This document shows, piece by piece, positions 1 through 6,639 of a stretch of DNA of 13,678 nt. A model generated the notes under the pieces. The model was given only the letters and a program-made list of their open reading frames with translations. It was not told the origin of the DNA and ran no database searches. The stretch is from an uncultured Chlamydiaceae bacterium. GTDB taxonomy: Bacteria > Chlamydiota > Chlamydiia > Chlamydiales > Parachlamydiaceae. Every line of letters begins with the position of its first letter. The first letter of the stretch is position 1. The stretch is taken from positions 1-13,678 of the forward strand of contig CAMFKA010000028.1 in assembly GCA_945957185.1 (NCBI GenBank), given 5' to 3'. The position numbers were made by a program, and so were the translations under genes.

Positions 1-2
1 CG

Positions 3-86
3 GATGAGATGATTGGGGCCAGTCGAAGGGTAAAGATACGACCGGAAAGGGTAGCTATTATGACGACTGTGGAGGCTAAAGGATGA
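3..86 (+). CDS. C-terminal tail of an unidentified protein (5' end outside window)
   Basis: An open frame enters from the left edge and ends at TGA 84-86, giving 27 residues that finish IRPERVAIMTTVEAKG. Codons are mostly purine-first and the peptide is well mixed in charge and hydrophobicity, which is what the end of a real soluble protein looks like. Too little is present to name a family. It runs in the same direction as the glycosyltransferase, but about 200 AT-rich bases separate them, so co-transcription is uncertain. Confidence 0.4.
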   Translation, partial: DEMIGASRRVKIRPERVAIMTTVEAKG

Positions 87-178
87 TGTTATCTTTCTCC
101 CTGTCTACCGCATCTCTAAAAATACTTATATCATTCATGAAAACCTACCGTATACAAAAACAATTATACTACAATAAA

Positions 179-206
179 ATTAAGACAGTATTAAGACAAC
201 TAGAAT
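179..206 (+). promoter_or_regulatory. 9-bp direct repeat with possible -10 element upstream of the glycosyltransferase gene
   Basis: ATTAAGACA occurs at 179-187 and again at 190-198, a period of 11 bp, about one helical turn. It is followed by TAGAAT at 201-206, a 5/6 match to the sigma-70 -10 hexamer. No convincing -35 sits at 16-18 bp. The surrounding 87-282 stretch is AT-rich and holds no other supported gene. Spacing on one DNA face would suit a protein-binding site, but this is inference. Confidence 0.25.
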
Positions 207-282
207 ATTTCGACTTTTCTTGCGATAGCACATAAACCGTCGTTTGTGTACAATCCCCAGCAAAAAAGCAGGTGTGTTCCAA

Positions 283-1788
283 GTGAAATTTTTGCGTCTC
301 CCCCCTTATCTTTTCTGTCTTCTTGTTATCCTTCTTCTCAAGGCAGCTCTACTCACCGCAATTGCCGCATGGTCAGGAATTGGGCTCTCCCCCGATGAAG
401 CGCAATACTGGACCTGGAGCCAACGCCTTGCCCTTGGGTACTATAGCAAACCTCCGGGAATTGCCTGGCAAATTGCTGCAGGAACGTATTTTTTGGGGGA
501 TACCGTAGGGGGAGTTCGGTTGTTTGCGCAAGTCATTGGCATCGTCTTTCCTTTGCTTCTCTACGCTTTAGCAAAAAAAGCTGATCTCTCGGATAAACAG
601 GCATTTTGGGCTGCACTTGTTGCTGCGCTCTCACCTCTGGGGTGGTTAGCATCGCTATTGGCGATTACTGATGGAGGACTGATCCTATTTTGGTGTTTGG
701 CAATGATTTTTGTGATGAAAAGTCCTCCAAATTACATCGCCGTCGGGATTTGTATCGCTTTGGGAGCGCTCTTCAAATGGCCTATCTATTGGTTTTGGCT
801 GCTCCTTGGTGTCGCAATCCCCTTTGTTCCGCGCCTTTGGAACCGCACTTTAGTCCCCGGAGTAGTGATCTCCTTGCTCGGACTGCTCCCCAGCTTGATC
901 TGGAATGTGTCTAACGATTGGGTCACCTTTCGACACGTCGAAGCCACCATCGTCAGCGAAAACCTTCCGGACACCGGTACAACGATGTTAATGAAGGGGA
1001 ATTTTTGGGACTTTTTAGGCTCGCAAGCAGCGCTGTTATCTCCGATTTTATTTATTTTATTGATTGGCGCGGTCGTGGAAGCAACGAAAAGGTGGAAATC
1101 GATCTCCGACCCTCTCAAAATCTGTTATCTCTTTGGTGTTGTTCCTTTGGCGCTATTTTTAGTGGCAGCAATTTTCAAAAAGATGCAGGGAAATTGGTGT
1201 CAATTTGCTTATCCCAGTTTGCTGATTTTACTGGTGTGGTACGCCTCCGAGAAGTGGTTAAAGTGGGGGTTGATCGTTTCTTGCGCTCTTGTTGCTATCG
1301 TCTTTTCCGTTCCGGGACTTATTAAAATGGGGGCGCCCATTTCCCCTAAAATCAATCCATTCAAGCACAATGTGGGTTGGGAACACATTTCGGGAGCCCT
1401 TACAGAGCTTGGATACGACCCTCAAAAGGAATTTTTGTTTGCAGACAAATATCAAACGACCGCGATTTCTTGGTTTTACGGTCCGGAGCAGCGCCCTAGC
1501 TACTTTTTTAACTTGCAAGGAGTGAGGCTTAATCAGTTCTCCTTTTGGTCAGGCATGGAGCAATTGGAAGTGGGGAATACAGGGTATTTCATCATCGTCG
1601 AAAACGAGCCTCACCTGACACGGCAGCGAGAGGATCTTTTACAAAAAATTCCGGTTCAGCTGTCCCCTTACTTCACTCAAGTGGACTTCTTGGGAGAGAA
1701 GCCTCTGTTTTTGGAAGCAAAAAAAATGTTAGTGTGGAAGTGCAATGGCTACAATGGAAAAGTCCCAGCGCAGAGCCACAAGTACTGA
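283..1788 (+). CDS. Polytopic GT-C fold glycosyltransferase (family 39 / ArnT-like)
   Basis: About 501 residues with a long series of hydrophobic helices over roughly residues 8-350 and a soluble C-terminal part of about 130 residues. The first extracytoplasmic loop carries the acidic pair of the GT-C fold (DEAQYW, Asp38/Glu39 from this start) followed by GYYSKPPG, typical of family-39/PMT_2 enzymes that move a sugar from a polyprenyl-phosphate donor to a lipid or protein outside the inner membrane. The acceptor cannot be told from sequence. The start is uncertain: TTG at 244 extends the frame by 13 codons but has no ribosome-binding site, whereas GTG 283 has AGGTG at 270-274 and puts the first helix near the N-terminus. 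It converges on the next gene with only 11 bases between stops and no visible terminator. Confidence 0.85.
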   Translation: MKFLRLPPYLFCLLVILLLKAALLTAIAAWSGIGLSPDEAQYWTWSQRLALGYYSKPPGIAWQIAAGTYFLGDTVGGVRLFAQVIGIVFPLLLYALAKKADLSDKQAFWAALVAALSPLGWLASLLAITDGGLILFWCLAMIFVMKSPPNYIAVGICIALGALFKWPIYWFWLLLGVAIPFVPRLWNRTLVPGVVISLLGLLPSLIWNVSNDWVTFRHVEATIVSENLPDTGTTMLMKGNFWDFLGSQAALLSPILFILLIGAVVEATKRWKSISDPLKICYLFGVVPLALFLVAAIFKKMQGNWCQFAYPSLLILLVWYASEKWLKWGLIVSCALVAIVFSVPGLIKMGAPISPKINPFKHNVGWEHISGALTELGYDPQKEFLFADKYQTTAISWFYGPEQRPSYFFNLQGVRLNQFSFWSGMEQLEVGNTGYFIIVENEPHLTRQREDLLQKIPVQLSPYFTQVDFLGEKPLFLEAKKMLVWKCNGYNGKVPAQSHKY

Positions 1789-1799
1789 CACTCTCATTT

Positions 1800-3053
1800 T
1801 TATGAAAGAACGGCCATCATCAGCTGCTTTGCTTCATCCAACGATTTCAAAGGAGGGGATAGATAGCGTCGGATGTCTGCTTGTTTACCGGCGTCCTCAG
1901 CTTTGCAGTCGACGATGTGGAGATAAAACTCATCAAACGGTTTAGTAGGAAGACTTCGATTTTCCGGCTGCACACAAGCTCCAAGTACATTGATGTAGCG
2001 GTACACCGTCTCCCCTTCCTCGTTTTTAAAAATGGAAATATAAAGATTAAATCCATTCTCTTGTCCGATATTTTCCGGAGGGTCAAATCCGCGGTTCATG
2101 ATGTTTTCCATGATTGTGAAAATCGCTGAAGCGTTGATTCCTTGATGAAAAACGCTCATGACAGAAAAGAGATGGGGGTCTTTCACGTTTTTTTCAAATT
2201 TCTCCAGCACCCTGGCTTTATCTTCGCTATTTCCTACGAGAGGGATTTTTTGGAAATCGAGTGAAAAAAGTGATCTTTCCGCATCTTTGACAAATTGTTG
2301 GTAGTGACCATCTCCTTTTTTCCCTAGTTGTAATTTTTCAGGTCTTTCTCTGGGGAGATCTTGATGCAATCTCTTGAATGCGGCTTCTTTTTTAAGGATC
2401 TCCTCTGGGGAATGGCAATTTGTACCCTCAGTTCGTTGAAGGAGCTCTATCATACCACTGTGTTTAAATCCGAATTTAACAATCTCCTGCTTCGCTTTCA
2501 CTTCCGTTGAACCCAAACTTGTGATTTCGCCCCACATCCAGTCCACTAATTCGGGAGATTGATTCAGAAGTTTAGCAACAGCTTCTGAAGATTTCGGGAG
2601 GTAAGGCTCGAGAAAATTAATCTTCAGCTCGGTGATATTTTGTCTTGTCGTCGAGAATCCTAGTCCGAGTTTTTCTGCTTTTTGAATCTTCCGTCTTATT
2701 TGGCTGCGAGTATCTCCCGGTTTATATTTTAATTCCTCGATGGTTTTGTGAAGTTCTTGAAATTTTTCCACTCGAGAAGCCAATGCCGGATTTATCGCTT
2801 CGATAGCGACAAGCAGTTTGGCAAAATCGGTGCTTTTATCCGAGTAGGTCTTTGTTAAAACCGGGATAATTTCGTTTGTCCCCAAACTGACGATGTTATC
2901 AATCAAAGCTTCGACTTTTTTCTCTAATTCCTGCTTTTTAACGCCATTTCCGGAAGCTTTTGAAGTGTTTTCTTTGTAGCTTGCTGCGTTGTTACAAAGA
3001 TCCATGACACTGAAATGGAAAGAAGCTTGATCGAAACGTGTATTTGCTGACAT
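1800..3053 (-). CDS. Protein of unknown function, 417 aa, no membrane segments
   Basis: I do not recognise this family. From ATG 3053 the protein has 417 residues. The first ~25 are polar and Ser/Asn-rich, then charged helical stretches follow (about residues 40-130, Lys/Glu-rich and plausibly coiled coil in part). The C-terminal third looks like a compact alpha/beta domain (GFNLYISIFKNEEGETVYRY and onward). No signal peptide, membrane helix or catalytic motif was found. A TTG 12 bases upstream (3065) would add four residues but ATG is preferred. TATAAT lies on the minus strand at 3072-3077 without a clear -35. A polar Ser-rich N-terminus on a lineage-restricted chlamydial protein is compatible with a type III secreted effector, but nothing seen proves it. 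Its start region is duplicated at 3225-3243. Confidence 0.7.
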   Translation of the reverse strand: MSANTRFDQASFHFSVMDLCNNAASYKENTSKASGNGVKKQELEKKVEALIDNIVSLGTNEIIPVLTKTYSDKSTDFAKLLVAIEAINPALASRVEKFQELHKTIEELKYKPGDTRSQIRRKIQKAEKLGLGFSTTRQNITELKINFLEPYLPKSSEAVAKLLNQSPELVDWMWGEITSLGSTEVKAKQEIVKFGFKHSGMIELLQRTEGTNCHSPEEILKKEAAFKRLHQDLPRERPEKLQLGKKGDGHYQQFVKDAERSLFSLDFQKIPLVGNSEDKARVLEKFEKNVKDPHLFSVMSVFHQGINASAIFTIMENIMNRGFDPPENIGQENGFNLYISIFKNEEGETVYRYINVLGACVQPENRSLPTKPFDEFYLHIVDCKAEDAGKQADIRRYLSPPLKSLDEAKQLMMAVLS

Positions 3054-3243
3054 AAAAACCGCCAACGTTAAATTATAATAAAGTAATGTAACCTTACATT
3101 TTAATTATAATTAAATAGTTTTTATTTATGCAAGACAGGAAATTTGGACAATCGTCCAACTGTTACCTTGGTGAAAAATCACGATCTGTGCGACAATGAA
3201 TCCGCTGCTCTCTGGGACAGATGCGACATTAAAGCCGCCAACG
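3049..3243 (-). repeat. 19-bp imperfect direct repeat: start region of the 417-aa gene duplicated 176 bp upstream
   Basis: On the minus strand the string CGTTGGCGG-n-TTT-n-ATGTC occurs at 3067-3049, where its ATG is the start codon of the 417-aa gene, and again at 3243-3225, where the same ATG opens only a 16-codon frame. Seventeen of nineteen positions match. In a ~200-base stretch this is far above chance. It suggests a local duplication or a dispersed element that carries a gene start; which of the two cannot be told from the window. Confidence 0.6.
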
Positions 3244-3383
3244 ATATTCTTTTTTTAAGGGGATGCGACGCGAAGAGTATACAGCTCCGGCGCTTTGCCG
3301 CTAGGACTTGAATCTTCGGGAGTGTCCCACCTATCTAAACCTAGTTGAAGGTTAGACGTGTCACCCCTCAGAGCAGCGTTTTT
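3126..3383 (-). pseudogene. Interrupted reading frame in the gap, in phase with the 145-aa gene
   Basis: This is the only long gap between genes inside the window. On the minus strand, reading straight through the TAA that ends the 145-aa gene (3386-3384), the same frame continues for 42 codons to a TAA at 3257-3255 and then another 42 codons to TAA at 3128-3126. The two segments read as well-mixed protein, with pieces such as GKAPELYTLRVASP and NIVGGFNVASVPESSG. Both internal TAA codons are followed by six A residues. There is no ribosome-binding site or start for either segment. Possibilities: a decayed gene end, a translated copy of a dispersed repeat, or chance in a non-coding region. Another minus frame is also open for about 50 codons here, so coding is unproven. 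No tRNA, tmRNA, RNase P or SRP RNA signature was seen. Confidence 0.35.
3144..3159. repeat. Perfect 6-bp inverted repeat, 4-base loop
   Basis: TTGGAC at 3144-3149 and GTCCAA at 3154-3159 can pair around AATC. There is no T-run on either side long enough for a standard intrinsic terminator. It sits at the end of the interrupted frame described for 3126-3383 and may be a weak transcript end or a protein site. Confidence 0.3.
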
Positions 3384-3821
3384 TTATTGCTTCTTTTGCC
3401 AGATTCTACCGTCGATAATGGTACGAAATTGATCGTGGCTCGAGTACTCGGCATGGAACATATAGTCTCCATTATCCTGAAGTTGGTACACTTCAAATCC
3501 TTCCATCGTCTCGTGCGCTCGAAATTCCCACGCTATCGTCCGCGGCTCTATCACACACTTGCCGCTGGCGCTGTTGACTAAATCGTTGTTGATTGTGATC
3601 AAACAACTCTCTTTTGTGATGTTGGAAAAAGAGTAACGGTTCGATAAAATATCTTCCGTCCCCTGCATTTCCACTTGCTGATTGCAGATGATTAAACCGT
3701 CCATCTCAGGCTCCACCATCCATTTGGTGTAGAATCGGATGTGATCCTTAGATGTACTAAAAGTGACTTTGCCCTCGCCGAGCCAATTGCCCGGAGAAAA
3801 AATAAACGCGTGTGAACTCAT
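3384..3821 (-). CDS. Small protein of unknown function, 145 aa, translationally coupled to rodA
   Basis: I do not recognise the family. The 145 residues are rich in alternating hydrophobic/polar strands and aromatic residues (KDHIRFYTKWMVEP, RTIAWEFRAHE, GDYMFHAEYSS), suggesting a small all-beta, possibly barrel-like fold. No signal peptide or membrane segment is seen, so it is probably cytoplasmic. Its ATG shares one base with the rodA stop (TAATG, around 3821), and GGAG lies about 12 bases upstream inside rodA, so the two are probably translated from one message. That suggests, but does not show, a role near the cell-wall machinery. The same frame continues after its stop (see 3126-3383), so the true C-terminus deserves a check. 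Confidence 0.75.
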   Translation of the reverse strand: MSSHAFIFSPGNWLGEGKVTFSTSKDHIRFYTKWMVEPEMDGLIICNQQVEMQGTEDILSNRYSFSNITKESCLITINNDLVNSASGKCVIEPRTIAWEFRAHETMEGFEVYQLQDNGDYMFHAEYSSHDQFRTIIDGRIWQKKQ

Positions 3822-4948
3822 TAGAACATGTATCTCCGGCTATAAACACTTTGCAAAAGACCGAGAGCCGCCATTGTCGACAAAATGGAGGATCCCCCAT
3901 ACGTCACCAAAAGCAGCGGAACTCCGGTAATGGGGAGCATACCGCTCATCATCCCCACATTGACGATGATATGAATTGCTAAATAAACGGCAATTCCCGC
4001 GGAAAGCAGCCGACCAAACCCGCTGTTTGCGACGACACTTACCTGAAAACTAAAGTAAATCAAAGAATAAAACAACCCCATCATCACCAGAAGGCCTAAA
4101 AATCCGAATTCCTCTCCAAAAGCGGGGTAGACGGAATCAGTATAAGGAGCAGGAAGCCAGCCGCCGCCGGTGAACTCGCTCTTCCCCCACCCTTTCCCCG
4201 ACATTCCCCCAATAGCAATGGCCGTGACGGCGGCTTTTTGGTGGTGAGTGTTCGGGTTTAGTCGATCGAACTGATACTCTTTTAACACTTTCGTCGCGTA
4301 GGGACGGATCTGTTCGTGAGTGACGACTTCAAGGAATAAAACGGAGACAATGAGCAACGCGGCAGCACCGCACCACGCCATCAATTTGATGACTGTCGGG
4401 TGGATATCTCCGAAATAGCACATCACCAAAGCGATAGGAAAAAGCACTAATGCCGTGCCCAAATCGGGCTGTTTCAAAATTAAAATAAACGGGATACCCA
4501 CAATGATACCGGAGAAAAACGCCGTTCCTATTGTGCGGGAATCTTGGGAGCGTCGTTCCAGAAACCAACTTAATGCGATCACCAATGCGATCTTTGCATA
4601 TTCGGATGGTTGGAAGCTGATGTTGATGCCGGGGATTTTATACCACCGCTGCACTCGTTGGATGGGATCGGTAAAAAAAAGGCCTATCAGCAAAATAAGC
4701 ATCAGCCCGTACAGCGGCCAAGTCCATTCCCTTAGTTTGTTGTAATCGAATCCTGCGACAAGAAAATAAACGATCCATCCGACAACGAACCATTTGATCT
4801 GCTGTTTCACTACGGGGGTAAAAAAAGATGGGTGTGCCATCTCATTCCAGGTATTGGCGGAGATCACCAGTAAACTGATCACCATCAACGCCAAAATTAC
4901 AGGAATGACTCTAAAATCGATTCGTGATAAACTACGATAACTCCACAT
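3821..4948 (-). CDS. rodA: Peptidoglycan glycosyltransferase RodA (SEDS family)
   Basis: RodA polymerises lipid II into glycan strands in the inner membrane, together with the transpeptidase PBP2. The 375-residue protein from this start has about ten hydrophobic helices and the conserved SEDS blocks: FQPSEYAKIALVIALSWFLE, LKQPDLGTALVLFPIAL, the loop LPAPYTDSVYPAFGEEFGFL, and a C-terminal GMLPITGVPLLLVTYGGSS. Asp271 of YTDS matches the essential loop aspartate of E. coli RodA (Asp262 from memory). Chlamydiae lack FtsZ and rely on MreB, RodA and PBP2 at the division site, so this gene is expected. The start is uncertain: the frame extends to ATG 4978 and TTG 4990, but MWSYRSLSRIDFR gives the usual short tail before helix 1 and leaves the dyad at 4964-4977 non-coding. 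It is divergent from birA and cotranscribed with the 145-aa gene. Confidence 0.93.
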   Translation of the reverse strand: MWSYRSLSRIDFRVIPVILALMVISLLVISANTWNEMAHPSFFTPVVKQQIKWFVVGWIVYFLVAGFDYNKLREWTWPLYGLMLILLIGLFFTDPIQRVQRWYKIPGINISFQPSEYAKIALVIALSWFLERRSQDSRTIGTAFFSGIIVGIPFILILKQPDLGTALVLFPIALVMCYFGDIHPTVIKLMAWCGAAALLIVSVLFLEVVTHEQIRPYATKVLKEYQFDRLNPNTHHQKAAVTAIAIGGMSGKGWGKSEFTGGGWLPAPYTDSVYPAFGEEFGFLGLLVMMGLFYSLIYFSFQVSVVANSGFGRLLSAGIAVYLAIHIIVNVGMMSGMLPITGVPLLLVTYGGSSILSTMAALGLLQSVYSRRYMF

Positions 4949-4963
4949 AAGATCGCATTTTAG

Positions 4964-4977
4964 TGGGAAGATTCCCA
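4964..4977. promoter_or_regulatory. Inverted repeat in the rodA/birA divergent region, possible operator
   Basis: TGGGAA-GA-TTCCCA is a perfect 6+2+6 dyad between the two divergent genes, 16 bases from the proposed rodA start and 27 from the birA start. Such a position suits a shared operator. This BirA lacks a DNA-binding domain, so it would not be the repressor. If rodA actually starts at 4978 or 4990 the dyad is inside its coding sequence and loses weight. Confidence 0.3.
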
Positions 4978-5003
4978 TTCGCGCCAGCAATTTTTGAGGA
5001 TTG

Positions 5004-5546
5004 ATGTTACAAAATTACCATTTCGAAGAAGTTGACTCCACAAACAACTGGATCAAAAGGAATTTGCCTTTGATTCCGGATAACGATCTTTTGTGGGTGA
5101 CGGCAGATGCGCAATCTAGCGGTAGAGGGCAGCATGGACGGCATTGGGTGTCCGAAAAAGGAAGCGGTTTATGGACCTCTTTTGCGTATTGGACAGAATC
5201 AAACCCGGGGCAGCCTATTTCGCTGGAAATTGCGGAGCTCCTTGCTCAACTTTTCAGAACTTTAGGGCTTGATCCCACAATCAAACCCCCTAATGATATC
5301 TTGATCGACGGAAAAAAGCTGTGTGGAATCTTGTGTGAAACTGTCTGGCAAGATGAAAAGCAAGCGTGCATTGTGGGAATAGGCATCAACGTGAAGAACC
5401 ACCCAACACAACTGGACCAACCCACCACTTCCCTTCTCGCTGAAGGGATCGACATCTCTATCTCTCAGCTGCTCTCTCGATTACAGGAAACTTTTACGTT
5501 GCGAAAAAACTCACACCCACAGACAATCAAAACTTTAAACTTCTAG
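5004..5546 (+). CDS. birA: Biotin-[acetyl-CoA carboxylase] ligase, catalytic domain only
   Basis: Activates biotin to biotinyl-AMP and transfers it to the carrier lysine of acetyl-CoA carboxylase, in the cytoplasm. The 180 residues carry the family motifs in order: VDSTNNW (10-16), the biotinyl-AMP loop SSGRGQHGR (38-46), KPPNDI (94-99), KLCGIL (105-110) with the catalytic-site lysine, and GIGINV (125-130). It lacks the N-terminal helix-turn-helix of bifunctional BirA, so it should not repress transcription, and it is short at the C-terminus, where the SH3-like domain would be. The KWPND motif reads KPPND, an unusual Trp to Pro change. ATG 5004 with GAGGA at 4996-5000 is preferred over the TTG codon just before it. 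It is divergent from rodA and heads the sohB-rho run. Confidence 0.88.
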   Translation: MLQNYHFEEVDSTNNWIKRNLPLIPDNDLLWVTADAQSSGRGQHGRHWVSEKGSGLWTSFAYWTESNPGQPISLEIAELLAQLFRTLGLDPTIKPPNDILIDGKKLCGILCETVWQDEKQACIVGIGINVKNHPTQLDQPTTSLLAEGIDISISQLLSRLQETFTLRKNSHPQTIKTLNF

Positions 5547-5559
5547 GAGTGACCCTCTC

Positions 5560-6612
5560 ATGGAACGAGATTCTATCTTTTCTTCATCACTAAGAACATT
5601 TTTTATTTCGATGGCTGCCATTGCAGGAATCGTTTTTGGGTTTATCCTGGTAGGGATTGTTTTCGGCGCTTTCAAAAGCACAGCTGACGGAACCCCGGAA
5701 ATTGTCTACAAATACACACCGACACTTTTAGCTAATGCAAATGGAGAGCGCGTTCTAGAAAAAAACACTTCTCCGGTTATCCTCAAAATCAATATCGACG
5801 GCGTCATTGGCATGGAGTCATTCGATCGTCACCACATTCAAAGACAACTGATTGAATCGCGCGAACGCGCCTTCAAAGATGGACGCGTCAAAGGGATCAT
5901 CCTTGCTATCGACTCCCCCGGAGGCACTGTCGTTGACGCCGAAGCGATCTACAGAGCCATCAAAAGCTATAAAGAGAAATATAACGTCCCTGTCTACGCC
6001 TATGTCGATGGACTATGCGCTTCCGGTGGGATGTACATCGCCTGTGCCGCCGACAAAATCTATGCGAGCAACTCCAGCCTCATCGGCAGCGTAGGGGTAT
6101 TAATCTCCCCTCCCATGTTCAACGTATCCAAATTATTGGGAACAATCGGCGTGGACGCACTGACACTCTACGCAGGAAAAGGGAAGGATGACCTCGACCC
6201 CACACGCCCTTGGAAGGCAGGAGAACAGGAAACACTGCAAGCGATTGTCGATTACTACTACATGCAATTTGTCGAGATCGTTGCCGGAAACCGTCCTAAG
6301 TTAAGCACAGAGCAACTGATACAAGAATTCGGAGCGAAAGTGTTCCCCGCTTCACTTGCTAAAGAGCACGGCTACATCGATGTGACGGACGCTTCTATGG
6401 AGCAAGCATTAACCGATATGCTTCACTCTTTAGGGATCGATGACTCCTACTATCAATTCGTGGAACTCAAAGACAACGACTGGTACGCGGCGCTATTTAG
6501 CTCCAAAAGCAACCTGGCAAAAGGGGAAATTAAACACTCCCTGCAATTGCCGGACTCCTTGAATCTGTCTTTGAGTAATCAATTTCTCTACCTTTACCGC
6601 CCCGGACAATAA
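5560..6612 (+). CDS. sohB: Membrane-anchored S49-family serine peptidase (SppA/SohB type)
   Basis: A 350-residue protein with one N-terminal helix (about residues 12-38) that acts as a signal anchor, leaving the protease domain outside the cytoplasmic membrane. S49 enzymes cut remnant signal peptides and membrane proteins using a Ser-Lys pair. The catalytic serine is Ser155 in CASGGMY; the lysine is Lys207 or, more likely, Lys209 in AGKGKDDLDPTR, about 54 residues later as in Bacillus SppA. SPGGTVVDAEAI (119-130) and GSVGVLIS (176-183) are the usual flanking blocks. The length fits the short single-domain class rather than the duplicated E. coli SppA. A strong ribosome-binding site, TAGGAGTG at 5544-5551, overlaps the birA stop codon, so the two are probably cotranscribed. 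The order sohB-polA-coaE-rho is that of C. trachomatis. Confidence 0.9.
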   Translation: MERDSIFSSSLRTFFISMAAIAGIVFGFILVGIVFGAFKSTADGTPEIVYKYTPTLLANANGERVLEKNTSPVILKINIDGVIGMESFDRHHIQRQLIESRERAFKDGRVKGIILAIDSPGGTVVDAEAIYRAIKSYKEKYNVPVYAYVDGLCASGGMYIACAADKIYASNSSLIGSVGVLISPPMFNVSKLLGTIGVDALTLYAGKGKDDLDPTRPWKAGEQETLQAIVDYYYMQFVEIVAGNRPKLSTEQLIQEFGAKVFPASLAKEHGYIDVTDASMEQALTDMLHSLGIDDSYYQFVELKDNDWYAALFSSKSNLAKGEIKHSLQLPDSLNLSLSNQFLYLYRPGQ

Positions 6613-6639
6613 CCTAACTCTTTTAACCCCTCAAAATCC

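Noticed and set aside
3144..3159. Intrinsic terminator
   Set aside because: The stem is only 6 bp and neither side is followed by a T-run.
3250..3257. Programmed -1 frameshift at the A-rich runs after the TAA codons
   Set aside because: The runs lie after the stop codons in the relevant frame, so a ribosome would terminate before reaching the slippery site.
3066..3383. Possible structured RNA (tmRNA, RNase P, 6S, SRP RNA or tRNA) in the gap
   Set aside because: None of the diagnostic conserved strings or a tRNA T-loop was found, and hairpins are short (4-6 bp).
3345..3581. A + strand frame of 78 codons across the rodA-side gap and the 145-aa gene
   Set aside because: It lies mostly antisense to the 145-aa gene, has no ribosome-binding site and a low-complexity leucine run; it is a shadow.
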